From Kitasatospora paranensis (GTDB lineage Bacteria; Actinomycetota; Actinomycetes; Streptomycetales; Streptomycetaceae), in the NCBI RefSeq assembly GCF_039544005.1, contig NZ_BAABKV010000001.1:6820001-6884000 (forward strand): DNA of 64,000 nt, given 5' to 3'. Position numbers and translations under genes: made by a program. Shown piece by piece: positions 17,536-26,496 of this stretch (its first letter is position 1; every line of letters starts with the position of its first letter). The notes under the pieces were generated by a model that was not told the DNA's origin, searched no databases, and saw only the letters and a program-made list of their open reading frames with translations.

Positions 17536-18507
17536 ATGGCGATCGCCAAGGCAGAGCGGCTGATGAACCTCGCCCTGTGCCTGATGAACACCAGACGTCC
17601 GCTCTCCAAGAAGGAGCTGCGCGAGTCGGTCGAGGCCTACCGCGAGGCCTGGCAGCAGGGCAGCGAGGACGCGTTCAACCGGATGTTCGAGCGCGACAAG
17701 GACGACCTGCGCGAGCTCGGCCTGGTCATCGACGTCGACGAGAACGCGCTCGACGGCGAGGTCGGCTACCTCGCCCGCCGCGACCGCAACCGGCTGCCGG
17801 AGATCGCCCTGGACGCCGAGGAGGCGGCCGCCCTCACGCTGGCCGCCCGGGTCTGGCAGCAGGCCAAGATGTCCGGCGCCGCCAGCGGAGCGCTGCAGAA
17901 GCTCCGGGCGGCCGGCGTGCCGTTCGCCGAGGACGCCGAGCACACCGCCCTCCAGCCGCGCATCCCGGCCCGCGAGGCCGCGTTCGAGCCGCTGCTGGTC
18001 GCCGCCCGGGACCGCCGCCCCGTCACCTTCGAGTACCGCAAGGCCGGTGCCGCCACCGCCGAGCAGCGCGCCGTCGAGCCCTGGGCCCTGGAGTGCTGGC
18101 GCGGCCACTGGTACCTGGCCGGCTTCGACCGCGACCGGCAGAGCGCCCGGGTCTTCCGGCTCAGCCGGATCACCGGCAAGGTCCGCTCCCGGGCCGGCGG
18201 CTTCACCGGCGCCGTCCCCGAGCACGTCGACGTGCGCGCCACCGTCGCCCGGTTCGCCGGCGAGGGCGCCACCGCCAGCGCCACCGTGCGGCTGCGCCGC
18301 GGCGCCGCCTTCCCGCTGCGCGCCAAGGCCCTGGCGACCAGCCGGGTCGACGAGCAGTGGGACGAGCTGGAGATCCCGTACGGCAACGGGCTCGGCGCCG
18401 ACCTCGCCGAGTTCGGGCCCGACGTTGTCGTCCTCGGCCCGGACGACCTGCGGGCCGACGTCATCGACCGGCTGCGCGCCGTCGCAGGACTGGGGGAGCA
18501 GGCATGA
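17536..18507 (+). CDS. pafB: WYL-domain transcriptional regulator PafB
   Basis: 323 residues. N-terminal winged helix (about 5-65; AKAERLMNLALCLMNTRRPL), WYL domain in the middle (about 145-215; PWALECWRGHWYLAGFDRDR) and a C-terminal extension domain. In mycobacteria PafB and PafC together activate the DNA-damage response independently of LexA; the same partnership is inferred here. ATG at 17536 follows GGGAGGATC. Its stop overlaps the next start (ATGA), so PafB and PafC are translationally coupled. Confidence 0.92.
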   Translation: MAIAKAERLMNLALCLMNTRRPLSKKELRESVEAYREAWQQGSEDAFNRMFERDKDDLRELGLVIDVDENALDGEVGYLARRDRNRLPEIALDAEEAAALTLAARVWQQAKMSGAASGALQKLRAAGVPFAEDAEHTALQPRIPAREAAFEPLLVAARDRRPVTFEYRKAGAATAEQRAVEPWALECWRGHWYLAGFDRDRQSARVFRLSRITGKVRSRAGGFTGAVPEHVDVRATVARFAGEGATASATVRLRRGAAFPLRAKALATSRVDEQWDELEIPYGNGLGADLAEFGPDVVVLGPDDLRADVIDRLRAVAGLGEQA

Positions 18508-19460
18508 GCAACGCGATCGACCAGACCCGGCGGATGCTGTCGCTGGTCACCTACCTCCGCGAGCGCCCCGGCGCCGAGGTGGCCGAGGTGGCCCGCGCGT
18601 TCGGCATCTCCGAGCGCGAGCTGATCGGCGACCTCAACGTGCTGCCGATGTGCGGCACCAGCTTCCGCGGCGGCGACCTGCTCGACATCGACACCGACGG
18701 CGAGCGGATCTGGTGGCACAACGTCGACGACGTCGCCCAGCCGCTGCGCCTGGCCGCCGACGAGGCCACCGCCCTGCTGGTGGCCGCCCGCGCGGTGGCC
18801 GGCCTGCCCGGCCTGCGCCGGCGCGACCGGGAGGCGCTCACCCGCGCCGTCGCCAAGATCGAGGACGCGGCCGGTGAGAGCGCCGAGTCCAGCGCCAGGG
18901 TCGGGGTCACCTTCGAGGCCGAGGGCCAGGTGTTCGCCGACATCGACCGGGCCCTCACCGAGGGCCGCAGGCTCTGGCTGCGCTACTGGTCGCACGGGCG
19001 CGGCGGCATGACCGAGCGCGAGGTCGACCCGATCCGGCTGGTCGCCGAGGGCCACACCTACCTCGAGGGCTGGTGCCGCACCTCCGAGGACCGCCGGATC
19101 TTCCGGCTGGACCGGGTCGCCGAGATCAAGGTGCTCGACGAGCCGGCCGACCCGCCGCGGCTGGAGCCCCGCGACCTCTCCGCGGGCCTGGTCAGCCCGG
19201 CCGTCGACGACCCCGAGGTGGTGGTCGAGGTCGGCCCCGGCGGCCGCTGGGTGGCCGAGTACTACACCCACGACAAGGCCGAGGAGCTGCCCGACGGAGG
19301 GCTGCGGATCACGCTGCGCAGCGCCGACCCGTCCGGTCTGCGCCCGTTGGCCCTGCGGCTCGGCCGCGACGGCCGGATCGTCTCCCCGCCCGCCCTCGCC
19401 GACCAGGCCCGCGAGGCGGCCCGCGCCGCGCTCGCGGGCTACCCGGAGGGGCAGGCCTGA
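18504..19460 (+). CDS. pafC: WYL-domain transcriptional regulator PafC
   Basis: 318 residues, paralogous to PafB. Winged helix near 1-60 (TRRMLSLVTYLRERPGAEVA), then a WYL domain near 150-215 (DPIRLVAEGHTYLEGWCRTS) and a C-terminal WCX-like part. It probably forms the active heteromeric activator with PafB. ATG at 18504 overlaps the pafB TGA by four bases. Confidence 0.92.
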   Translation: MSNAIDQTRRMLSLVTYLRERPGAEVAEVARAFGISERELIGDLNVLPMCGTSFRGGDLLDIDTDGERIWWHNVDDVAQPLRLAADEATALLVAARAVAGLPGLRRRDREALTRAVAKIEDAAGESAESSARVGVTFEAEGQVFADIDRALTEGRRLWLRYWSHGRGGMTEREVDPIRLVAEGHTYLEGWCRTSEDRRIFRLDRVAEIKVLDEPADPPRLEPRDLSAGLVSPAVDDPEVVVEVGPGGRWVAEYYTHDKAEELPDGGLRITLRSADPSGLRPLALRLGRDGRIVSPPALADQAREAARAALAGYPEGQA

Positions 19461-19464
19461 GCAC

Positions 19465-19695
19465 GTGGCGCACGGCACCAGATTCAAGGTGTACTGCTCG
19501 CAGTGCCGGGAGAAGGTCGAGCTGCCGGCCGAGGACTTCCGGCTGGCGCTCGGCCCGACCCCGGAGCGGACCTTCTACGGGTTCGTCTGCCCCGAGTGCG
19601 GCGCCTCGGTGCGCAAGCCCGCCGGGGAGAAGATCGTCCAGGCGATGACCGAGGCCGGCGTGAAGACCATGCGGCTGCTGCCGGTCGAGGGCTGA
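19465..19695 (+). CDS. Small zinc-ribbon protein
   Basis: 76 residues from GTG at 19465, four bases after pafC. Two CxxC pairs (YCSQCRE near residue 11 and VCPECGA near 42) form a zinc-ribbon pattern. Function unknown. It is conserved in position next to tatA in related actinobacteria as far as I recall. It probably belongs to the pafBC-tat transcript. Confidence 0.8.
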   Translation: MAHGTRFKVYCSQCREKVELPAEDFRLALGPTPERTFYGFVCPECGASVRKPAGEKIVQAMTEAGVKTMRLLPVEG

Positions 19696-19723
19696 GCGGA
19701 GCGGGACGGATAGGGTCGTGGCC

Positions 19724-19888
19724 ATGCAGTGGATCGTCATCGCCGCCGTTCTGGCGGCCACCGCCGGGCTCCTGGTGCTCGGTGTGCTCGCCGTCCGGCT
19801 CTGGGCGGACGTCCGGCGGCTGGCCCGCGAGGTCGACGCGGCCTCCCGGGCACTCGGGGCGGCGGCCGGGCAGCTCACGGGTCGCTGA
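19724..19888 (+). CDS. Very small single-pass membrane protein
   Basis: 54 residues, ATG at 19724 to TGA at 19888. A strong hydrophobic helix covers residues 3-27 (WIVIAAVLAATAGLLVLGVL), then an amphipathic helix rich in Arg, Ala and Val (DVRRLAREVDAASRALGAAA). This layout, helix plus amphipathic tail, recalls TatA/TatB topology, but the FGxxxLP motif is absent. Codon third positions are coding-like. It sits just before tatA. Confidence 0.6.
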   Translation: MQWIVIAAVLAATAGLLVLGVLAVRLWADVRRLAREVDAASRALGAAAGQLTGR

Positions 19889-20027
19889 CCCGGCCGGGTA
19901 CCCTCGTGGCAGGCCCCGCGGTGCGGCCGGGGCCCACAAGGCACAGGCGGTCGCCGGGCCGTCACCGGCAGCGGCTACCATCGCCCGCAGCGGGGAGTCC
20001 GGCCCCGGTGAGAAAGGTGGTCGCGCC

Positions 20028-20300
20028 ATGCGCATCTCGCCGACGGCGGTCCTGGTGGTCGTCGTCTTCGCGGTGCTGCTCTTCGGGGCGAAGCGACTGC
20101 CGGACGCGGCACGCTCGCTCGGCCGGGCGCTGCGCGTCCTGCGGGCCGAGGTGCGCGCTCCTCACCCGGACGCCTCCGCCACCCGGCAGGCTCCGCCCTC
20201 GGCGGAGCCGGCAGCCATGACGATCAAGGCGGCTCCCGGTGACCCGGGTCCCGCCCGCCCGGTGGCCGCCGCCGAGCCCGACCCGGCATCACGGGGTTGA
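20028..20300 (+). CDS. tatA: Twin-arginine translocase subunit TatA
   Basis: 90-residue pore-forming component of the Tat protein exporter. A membrane helix (about 5-20) is followed by the hinge FGAKRLPDAARSLG and an amphipathic helix, then a Pro/Ala-rich tail. The N terminus (MRISPTAVLVVVV) is shorter than the usual FG-x-WE form. Start is ATG at 20028 with GAAAGGTGG upstream. tatC follows 66 bases later; no tatB is seen here. Confidence 0.9.
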   Translation: MRISPTAVLVVVVFAVLLFGAKRLPDAARSLGRALRVLRAEVRAPHPDASATRQAPPSAEPAAMTIKAAPGDPGPARPVAAAEPDPASRG

Positions 20301-20366
20301 GCCGGTGACCGGCACCACGGGGGTCCGCCGGCCGGCGGGCTCCGTCGCACGAGTTGAGGACCGGGG

Positions 20367-21317
20367 TTGAGCAAGTCTTCCAAGGCGCCGAAGGCGTCGA
20401 AGCCGCCCAAGGACCCCGAGGGCCGGATGGCCCTCGCCGACCACCTGCGCGAGCTGCGCAACCGGGTGGTCAAGTCGGTCCTGGCCATCGTGGTGTTCAC
20501 CGCCGTCGCGGCGTTCTACCACAAGCAGCTCACCGATCTCCTGCTCAACCCGCTGCCGAAGTGCAGCAGCAACGGGCTGACCACCGACGGGCAGAAGTGC
20601 GGCGTGATCTCGACGATCGGCCTGCTCACCCCCTTCACCCTGGCGCTGAAGGTCAGCCTCACGGCCGGTGTGGTCGCCGCCACGCCGGTCTGGCTGTACC
20701 AGCTGTGGGCCTTCGTGGCACCCGGTCTGCACAAGCACGAGCGCAAGTACTCGGTGAGCTTCCTGGCAGCGGGCATCCCGCTGTTCCTGGCCGGTGCGGT
20801 CCTCGCCTACCTGGTGCTGCCCGCCACCGCGCGGATGCTGATCTCGTTCGCGCCGACCGAGGCCGTGCCGATCATGCCCGCCGAGGACTACCTCGACGTG
20901 GTGACCCGGATGGTGCTGGTGTTCGGCGGCGCCTTCGAGCTGCCGCTGCTGCTGGTCATGCTGAACTTCATCGGGGTGCTGACCGGCAAGCGGCTGCTCG
21001 GCTGGTGGCGCGGCATGGTCATGGGCATCACGGTGTTCGCGGCCTTCGCGACGCCCAGTGCCGACCCGCTGTCGATGCTGGCGCTGGCGGCGCCGATCTG
21101 GGCGCTGTACTTCGTCGCGGTCGGCATCTCGCTGTTCAACGACCGCCGCCGGGCCCGCAACAACCCGGACGCCGACCTCGACGACGAGGAGGCCTCGCAC
21201 GTGGACCTGACGGTCGAGGGCGTGGCCGGTGCGGAGGCCGTCGAGGCGTCCGACGCCCCCGAGGCGCCCGCGCCCGTCCCGGCCGCCCGCCGGGAGCAGA
21301 TGGACGACATCACCTGA
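20367..21317 (+). CDS. tatC: Twin-arginine translocase subunit TatC
   Basis: 316-residue membrane protein that recognises twin-arginine signal peptides. It starts at TTG 20367. A Lys-rich N terminus leads to the conserved MALADHLRELRNRVVKSVLA, then six predicted helices to about residue 260, including LYQLWAFVAPGLHKHERKY and FGGAFELPLLLVMLNF. The acidic C-terminal tail (DADLDDEEAS onward) is cytoplasmic and variable. A 16-bp perfect hairpin follows, which is where the conserved gene order breaks off. Confidence 0.95.
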   Translation: MSKSSKAPKASKPPKDPEGRMALADHLRELRNRVVKSVLAIVVFTAVAAFYHKQLTDLLLNPLPKCSSNGLTTDGQKCGVISTIGLLTPFTLALKVSLTAGVVAATPVWLYQLWAFVAPGLHKHERKYSVSFLAAGIPLFLAGAVLAYLVLPATARMLISFAPTEAVPIMPAEDYLDVVTRMVLVFGGAFELPLLLVMLNFIGVLTGKRLLGWWRGMVMGITVFAAFATPSADPLSMLALAAPIWALYFVAVGISLFNDRRRARNNPDADLDDEEASHVDLTVEGVAGAEAVEASDAPEAPAPVPAARREQMDDIT

Positions 21318-21338
21318 GCCGCCCGGCTCCGGTCGTGA

Positions 21339-21385
21339 CCGAGGGCCCCGGCCCGCCGCTCCGCGCGGTGGGCCGGGGCCCTCGG
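21339..21385 (+). terminator. Perfect 16-bp terminator after tatC
   Basis: Bases 21339-21354 pair with 21370-21385 without mismatch. It lies between tatC and the hydroxyproline operon. Confidence 0.85.
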
Positions 21386-21442
21386 CGTTCCGCGGGCCGT
21401 CGGCGTGTCGCTGCGCCCTCCGGGTTCGCGCGCACGGGTGTC

Positions 21443-21473
21443 TTGGCAGCCCCATCGCAATGTGACATATTAC
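21443..21473 (+). promoter_or_regulatory. Promoter of the hydroxyproline operon with candidate GntR operator
   Basis: A -35 TTGGCA (21443-21448), a 17-base spacer and a -10 CATATT (21466-21471) predict initiation within a few bases of the GTG at 21478, so the transcript may be leaderless. Overlapping the -10 is TGTGACATATTAC (21461-21473), which is close to elements before four other genes in the window and forms an imperfect dyad AATnTGnCAnATT. A bound GntR protein would cover the -10. Confidence 0.6.
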
Positions 21474-21477
21474 TGAG

Positions 21478-22644
21478 GTGCTCACGGAATCCTCCTACGA
21501 CGTCGCGGTGGTCGGCGCGGGCGTGGTCGGCGCGGCCTGCGCCCACTACGCCGCGCGGGCCGGGCTGCGCGTCGCCGTCGTCGACCGCGGCCCGGTGGCC
21601 GGCGGTACGACCGGGGCGGGCGAGGGCAACCTGCTCGTCTCCGACAAGGAGCCCGGCCCCGAACTGGACCTCGCGCTGCTCTCCGCCCGGCTGTGGCGCG
21701 AGCTCGCCGAGCAGCTCGGCCCGGCCGTCGAGTACGAGCCCAAGGGCGGCCTGGTGGTCGCCGCCGACCCGGCCGGGCTGGCGCCGCTGCACGCCTTCGC
21801 CGCCGCCCAGACCGCCGCCGGCGTGGTCTGCGAGACCGTCGCGGCCGACCGGCTCGCGGACCTCGAACCGCACCTCGCGCCCGGCCTGGCCGGCGGTGTC
21901 CACTACCCGCAGGACGCCCAGGTGCAGCCCGCGCTCGCCGCCGCCCACCTGCTGCGCTCGGCCCGGCTGGCTGGCGCCCACCTGCGGCTCGGCGAGACCG
22001 TCACCGCCGTCCGCACCCGGCCCGACGGCTCGGTGCGCGGCCTGGCCACCGACCGCGGCGGGATCGCCGCCCCGGCCGTGGTCAACGCCGCCGGCACCTG
22101 GGGCGGCGAGCTCGCCGCCCTCGCCGGGGTCCGGCTGCCGGTGCTGCCAAGGCGCGGGTTCGTCCTCGTCACCGAGCCGCTGCCGCGGATCGTCCGGCAC
22201 AAGGTCTACGCCGCCGACTACGTGGCCGACGTCGCGAGCGCCTCCGCCGCACTCCAGACGTCCGCCGTGGTCGAGGGCACCCCGGCCGGGCCGGTGCTGA
22301 TCGGCGCCAGCCGCGAGCGGGTCGGCTTCGACCGCACCCTCTCGGTCGAGGTGCTGCGCCGCCTGGCCGCCCAGGCGGCGGCGCTCTTCCCGGTCCTGCG
22401 CGAGGTCGCGGTGCAGCGCGCCTACCGGGGCTTCCGCCCCTACCTGCCCGACCACCTGCCCGCGATCGGCGCCGACGCCCGGGTGCCCGGCCTCTACCAC
22501 GCCTGCGGGCACGAGGGGGCCGGCATCGGGCTCGCCCCCGCCACCGGCCTGCTGATCGCCGCGCAGCTCACCGGCGCCACCCCCGCGCTCGACCCGGCCC
22601 CCTTCCGGGCGGACCGCTTCCCCGGCCAGGAGGCCCGGCCATGA
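21478..22644 (+). CDS. FAD-dependent oxidoreductase, D-hydroxyproline dehydrogenase beta-subunit type
   Basis: 388-residue DAO-family flavoprotein resembling HcnC and glycine oxidase. The FAD-binding Rossmann motif is at the N terminus (VVGAGVVGAACAHYAARAGL). PRRGFVLVTEPLP and the C-terminal GHEGAGIGLAPATG complete the fold. It probably oxidises cis-4-hydroxy-D-proline to the pyrroline carboxylate, as catalytic subunit of a complex with the next two genes. GTG at 21478 lies directly after the predicted promoter with no leader. The stop overlaps the next ATG. Confidence 0.88.
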   Translation: MLTESSYDVAVVGAGVVGAACAHYAARAGLRVAVVDRGPVAGGTTGAGEGNLLVSDKEPGPELDLALLSARLWRELAEQLGPAVEYEPKGGLVVAADPAGLAPLHAFAAAQTAAGVVCETVAADRLADLEPHLAPGLAGGVHYPQDAQVQPALAAAHLLRSARLAGAHLRLGETVTAVRTRPDGSVRGLATDRGGIAAPAVVNAAGTWGGELAALAGVRLPVLPRRGFVLVTEPLPRIVRHKVYAADYVADVASASAALQTSAVVEGTPAGPVLIGASRERVGFDRTLSVEVLRRLAAQAAALFPVLREVAVQRAYRGFRPYLPDHLPAIGADARVPGLYHACGHEGAGIGLAPATGLLIAAQLTGATPALDPAPFRADRFPGQEARP

Positions 22645-22961
22645 CCACCGCCCGCACCCCCGCCGAGCTGGCCGGCGCCCGGCCCGGCCCGGCGCACACC
22701 ATCGACTTCGACGGCCGTCCGGTGCCCGCCCTGCCCGGGCAGAGCATCGCCGCGGCGCTCTGGGCCGACGGGGTGCTCGCCTGGCGCCGCACCCGGGTCG
22801 GCGGCCGCCCGCGCGGCGCGTTCTGCGGCATCGGCGTCTGCCACGACTGCCTGGCCACCGTCGACGGCCGCCCCAACCAGCGCACCTGCCTGCTCCCCGC
22901 CGAGCCGGGCACCACCGTCACCACCCAGGAGGGCCACGGCCGTGCCGACCTCGCCGTCTGA
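22641..22961 (+). CDS. (2Fe-2S)-binding subunit, HcnA-like
   Basis: 106-residue ferredoxin-like subunit of the D-hydroxyproline dehydrogenase complex. The cluster ligands are in GAFCGIGVCHDCLATVDGR with the fourth Cys in NQRTCL. The N-terminal segment FDGRPVPALPGQSIAAALWA is typical of the small HcnA-like family. ATG at 22641 overlaps the previous TGA by four bases and the last codons overlap the start of the next gene, so all three subunits are probably made in step. Confidence 0.9.
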   Translation: MTTARTPAELAGARPGPAHTIDFDGRPVPALPGQSIAAALWADGVLAWRRTRVGGRPRGAFCGIGVCHDCLATVDGRPNQRTCLLPAEPGTTVTTQEGHGRADLAV

Positions 22962-24362
22962 CGCCCCGGCCCGCCCCGGCCCGTACGACCTCGCGGTGGT
23001 CGGCGCCGGCCCGGCCGGTCTCGCCGCCGCCGTCACCGCCGCCGACCACGGTCTGCGCTGCGCCCTGGTGGACGCCGCGGACCGCCCCGGCGGTCAGTAC
23101 TACCGGCACCCGGCACCCGGCCTCGGTGCCACCCGGCCCGACCGCCTGCACCACCACTGGCCCGTCTTCGCCGCGCTCGCCCGGCGGCTGGCCGACCACG
23201 TCCGGGCCGGCCGGGTCGTTCACCTGACGGGCCACCACGTCTGGACGGCCGAGCGCGGCGACCCGTGGCGCCTGCACGCCACCCGCGGCCCGGCCGGCCC
23301 GGACGCCGCGGTCGTCGAGGCCCGCGCCGTCCTACTCGCCACCGGCGCCTACGAGCGGCAGCTGCCGTTCCCCGGCTGGACGCTGCCCGGGGTGGTCACC
23401 GCGGGCGGTGCCCAGGCCATGCTCAAGGGCGGCCTGGTGCTGCCGGGCCGCCGCGTCGTGGTGGCCGGCAGCGGGCCGCTGCTGCTCGCCGCGGCCGCCT
23501 CGCTGGCCCAGGCCGGGGCCCGCGTCCCGGCCGTGGTCGAGGCCACCCGGTACCTCGGCTACGCCCGCACCCCGGCCGCGCTCGCCGCCAACCCGGCGAA
23601 GCTCGCGGAGGGGGCCCGGCACGCCGCCGTGCTGGCCCGGCACCGCGTCCGGCCGCGACTGCGCAGCGCCGTCGTCGCGGTGCACGGCACCGACCGGGTC
23701 ACTGCGGTCACCGTGGCCCGGCTGGACGCCCGCTGGGCCCCCGGCCCGGCACCGAGCGGCGGATCCGCTGCGACGCGCTGGCCGTCGGCCACGGCCTGCT
23801 GCCGCAGATCGAGCTCGCCACCGAGCTGGGTGCCCGGACGGTCACCGCACCGGACGGCGCGGTCGCCGTCGCCGTCGACGACGGGCTGCGCACCAGCCTG
23901 CCCGGTCTGTGGGCGGCGGGCGAGGCGTGCGGGATCGGCGGCGCCGACCTGGCACTCGCCGAGGGCGAACTCGCGGCCCTGGCGGTCGCGGGCCGTCCGC
24001 TGCCCGCTGCCCTGGCGGCATTCCGGCGTCGCCGTCGGGCCTTCGCCGACCTGATGGCCGGTGCGCACCGGCCCGGCCCCGGCTGGCCGCAGTGGCTGAC
24101 GCCGGACACCGAGGTCTGCCGGTGCGAGGAGGTGACCTGCGCCCGGATCCGCGAGGCGGTCGACGAGCTCGGCGCCGCCGACGCCCGGACGGTCAAGCTG
24201 CTCACCCGCGCCGGGATGGGCTGGTGCCAGGGCCGGATGTGCGGGCTGGCGGTGGCCTGCCTGTCCGGCGGCGGCGAGGGGCGGCCGGACAGCCGGCCGC
24301 TCGCCTGCCCGGTGCCGCTCGCGCAGCTCGCCGACCTGGCGGCCGCCCCCGACGACACCTGA
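22942..24362 (+). CDS. NAD(P)/FAD-dependent oxidoreductase with BFD-like [2Fe-2S] domain, HcnB-like, suspected frameshift
   Basis: Alpha subunit of the dehydrogenase, about 473 residues when reconstructed. The N-terminal FAD motif is VVGAGPAGLAAAVTAADHG, with a second nucleotide motif VVVAGSGPLLLAAAASLAQA. The C terminus has GLWAAGEACGIGGADLA and a BFD-type cluster site (VCRCEEVTC and WCQGRMC). The frame changes at the CCCCC run 23738-23742: one added C restores DARWAPRPGTERRIRCDALAVG. The 1421-base span is one short of a multiple of three. Because both parts are well conserved I read this as an assembly error rather than decay. Start: GTG at 22942, inside the preceding gene. Confidence 0.83.
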
Positions 24363-24441
24363 CGCCACCGGCACCGACCGCCGCCACCCGCCGACACCGA
24401 CCGCGCACCGCCGACGACCGGCCGTCCGCCCGGGGCCGCCC

Positions 24442-24477
24442 TTGCCGGGCGGGCCCGCCCCCTTATAAAATGTCACA
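24442..24477 (+). promoter_or_regulatory. Internal promoter with candidate GntR operator before the DHDPS-like gene
   Basis: TTGCCG (24442-24447), 16-base spacer and TATAAA (24464-24469) make a good promoter in the 137-base gap. Overlapping it is ATAAAATGTCACA (24465-24477), the complement of TGTGACATTTTAT and so a match to the element at 21461. Transcription from here would yield the second half of the operon separately. Confidence 0.6.
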
Positions 24478-24499
24478 CCGCACCATCTGGAGCCGCCAC

Positions 24500-25408
24500 A
24501 TGTCCGCTGTCCCGTTCGACCCCGCCCGCCCCTGGCGCGGCATCATGGTCGCCACCGCCCTGCCGCTGCGCGCCGACCTCTCGGTCGACCACGACGCCTA
24601 CGGCGAGCACGTCCGCCGGCTGATCGATGCGGGCTGCCACGGCGTCGTCCCCAACGGCTCGCTCGGCGAGTACCAGACCCTCACCGCCGAGGAGCGCGCC
24701 GCCGTCGTGCGCACCGCGGTGGAGGCCGCCGGCGACGGCGCCCGGGTGATGCCCGGGGTGGCCGCGTACGGCAGCGCCGAGTCCCGCCGCTGGGCCGAGC
24801 AGGCCGCCGAGGCAGGGGCCGGTTCGGTCCTGCTGTTGCCGCCCAACGCCTACCGCGCGGACGACGCCGCGGTCGGCGCCCACTACGCCGAGGTCGCCAG
24901 GGCCGGGCTGCCGGTCGTCGCGTACAACAACCCGATCGACACCAAGGTCGACCTGGTGCCGGAGCTGCTCGCGCGGCTGCACGGCGAGGGCTCGATCGTC
25001 GCGGTCAAGGAGTTCAGCGGCGACGTCCGCAGGGCGTACCAGATCGCCGAGCTGGCCCCCGGGCTGGACCTGCTGATCGGGGCCGACGACGTGCTGCTGG
25101 AGCTCGCCCTCGCAGGCGCGGTCGGCTGGATCGCCGGGTATCCGAACGCGCTCCCCGCCGCCTCGGTGGCGCTCTACGAGGCCGCCGTCGCCGGCGACCT
25201 GGCCACCGCGCTCCCGCTCTACCGGACGCTCCACCCGCTGCTGCGGTGGGACTCCAAGACCGAGTTCGTCCAGGCGATCAAGCTCTCGATGGACATCGCC
25301 GGGCTGCCCGGCGGCCCGACCCGCCCGCCGCGCGGACCGCTGCCCGCCGCGACCGAGGCCGCCGTCCGGGCCGCCACCGAGAAGGCGCTCGCCGAGGGCC
25401 TCTCCTAG
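24500..25408 (+). CDS. Dihydrodipicolinate synthase family protein, probable pyrroline-4-hydroxy-2-carboxylate deaminase
   Basis: 302-residue class I aldolase-type barrel. The Schiff-base lysine is in IVAVKEFSG and the tyrosine motif is VAYNNPID; the substrate loop is VPNGSLGEYQTLTAEER. In hydroxyproline catabolism a DHDPS-like enzyme deaminates and dehydrates the pyrroline hydroxycarboxylate to 2-oxoglutarate semialdehyde, and its place between the dehydrogenase and the semialdehyde dehydrogenase supports that job. ATG at 24500 has TCTGGAG upstream; an in-frame ATG at 24470 lies inside the promoter region. Confidence 0.85.
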   Translation: MSAVPFDPARPWRGIMVATALPLRADLSVDHDAYGEHVRRLIDAGCHGVVPNGSLGEYQTLTAEERAAVVRTAVEAAGDGARVMPGVAAYGSAESRRWAEQAAEAGAGSVLLLPPNAYRADDAAVGAHYAEVARAGLPVVAYNNPIDTKVDLVPELLARLHGEGSIVAVKEFSGDVRRAYQIAELAPGLDLLIGADDVLLELALAGAVGWIAGYPNALPAASVALYEAAVAGDLATALPLYRTLHPLLRWDSKTEFVQAIKLSMDIAGLPGGPTRPPRGPLPAATEAAVRAATEKALAEGLS

Positions 25409-25439
25409 AGCCAGTCCCCGACCCACCGGAGGGAGCCAC

Positions 25440-26441
25440 ATGCGCAGCCGTCACGTCTTCCACGCCGTGGACTCGCACACCGAGGGCATGCCGACCCGCG
25501 TGATCACCGGCGGGTTCGGCACGATCCCCGGCGCCACCATGGCCGAGCGCCGGATCCACTTCCAGCGGCACCTGGACGACTTCCGCACCCTGCTGATGTA
25601 CGAGCCGCGCGGCCACGCCGCGATGAGCGGCGCGATCCTGCAGCCGCCCACCCGGCCGGACGCCGACTTCGGGGTGCTCTACATCGAGGTGTCCGGCCTG
25701 CTCCCGATGTGCGGCCACGGCACCATCGGGGTCGCCACCGTGCTGGTCGAGACCGGCATGGTGGAGGTCGTCGAGCCGGTCACCACCGTCCGGCTCGACA
25801 CGCCCGCCGGCCTGGTGGTGGCCGAGGTGCACGTCGAGGACGGCGCCGCCCGGGCGGTCACCCTCCGCAACGTGCCCTCGTACGCCGTCGCCCTGGACCG
25901 CAAGGTCGACGTGCCGGGCTTCGGCACGGTCGGCTACGACCTGGCCTACGGCGGCAACTTCTACGCGATCCTGCCGCTGGAGCGGCTCGGGCTGCCGTTC
26001 GACCGGGCCCGCAAGCAGGAGATCCTGGACGCCGGGCTCGCGGTGATGGCCGCCGTCAACGCGTCCGACCGGCCGGTGCACCCCGAGGACGACTCGATCG
26101 GCGGCTGCCACCACGTCCAGCTGCTCGCGCCCGGGTCGACGGCCGAGCACTCCCGGCACGCGATGGCCATCCACCCCGGCTGGTTCGACCGCTCGCCCTG
26201 CGGCACCGGCACCTCGGCCCGGATGGCCCAGCTGCACGCCCGCGGCGAGCTGCCGCTCGGCCGGGACTTCGTCAACGAGTCCTTCATCGGCACCAGCTTC
26301 ACCGGCCGGCTGGTCGAGGAGACGACCGTCGGCGGCCTGCCCGCGGTCGTGCCCACCGTCACCGGACGGGCGTGGCTGACCGGCACCGCCCAGTACTTCC
26401 TGGATCCGGCCGACCCCTTCCCGGCCGGCTTCCTGCTCTGA
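25440..26441 (+). CDS. 4-hydroxyproline 2-epimerase (proline racemase family)
   Basis: 333 residues. Both catalytic cysteines are present: Cys91 in PMCGHGTIG and Cys254 in RSPCGTGTSA, which is the pattern of racemases and epimerases rather than of the 3-hydroxyproline dehydratase. It probably converts trans-4-hydroxy-L-proline to cis-4-hydroxy-D-proline, feeding the dehydrogenase upstream. ATG at 25440 follows GGAGGGAG. Length fits the family. A second family member lies at 27834. Confidence 0.9.
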   Translation: MRSRHVFHAVDSHTEGMPTRVITGGFGTIPGATMAERRIHFQRHLDDFRTLLMYEPRGHAAMSGAILQPPTRPDADFGVLYIEVSGLLPMCGHGTIGVATVLVETGMVEVVEPVTTVRLDTPAGLVVAEVHVEDGAARAVTLRNVPSYAVALDRKVDVPGFGTVGYDLAYGGNFYAILPLERLGLPFDRARKQEILDAGLAVMAAVNASDRPVHPEDDSIGGCHHVQLLAPGSTAEHSRHAMAIHPGWFDRSPCGTGTSARMAQLHARGELPLGRDFVNESFIGTSFTGRLVEETTVGGLPAVVPTVTGRAWLTGTAQYFLDPADPFPAGFLL

Positions 26442-26496
26442 CGGCGGCCCCGGCCGCGCGCCGGGCCGCCGTCCACCCGCGACCGGAGGACCTCCC

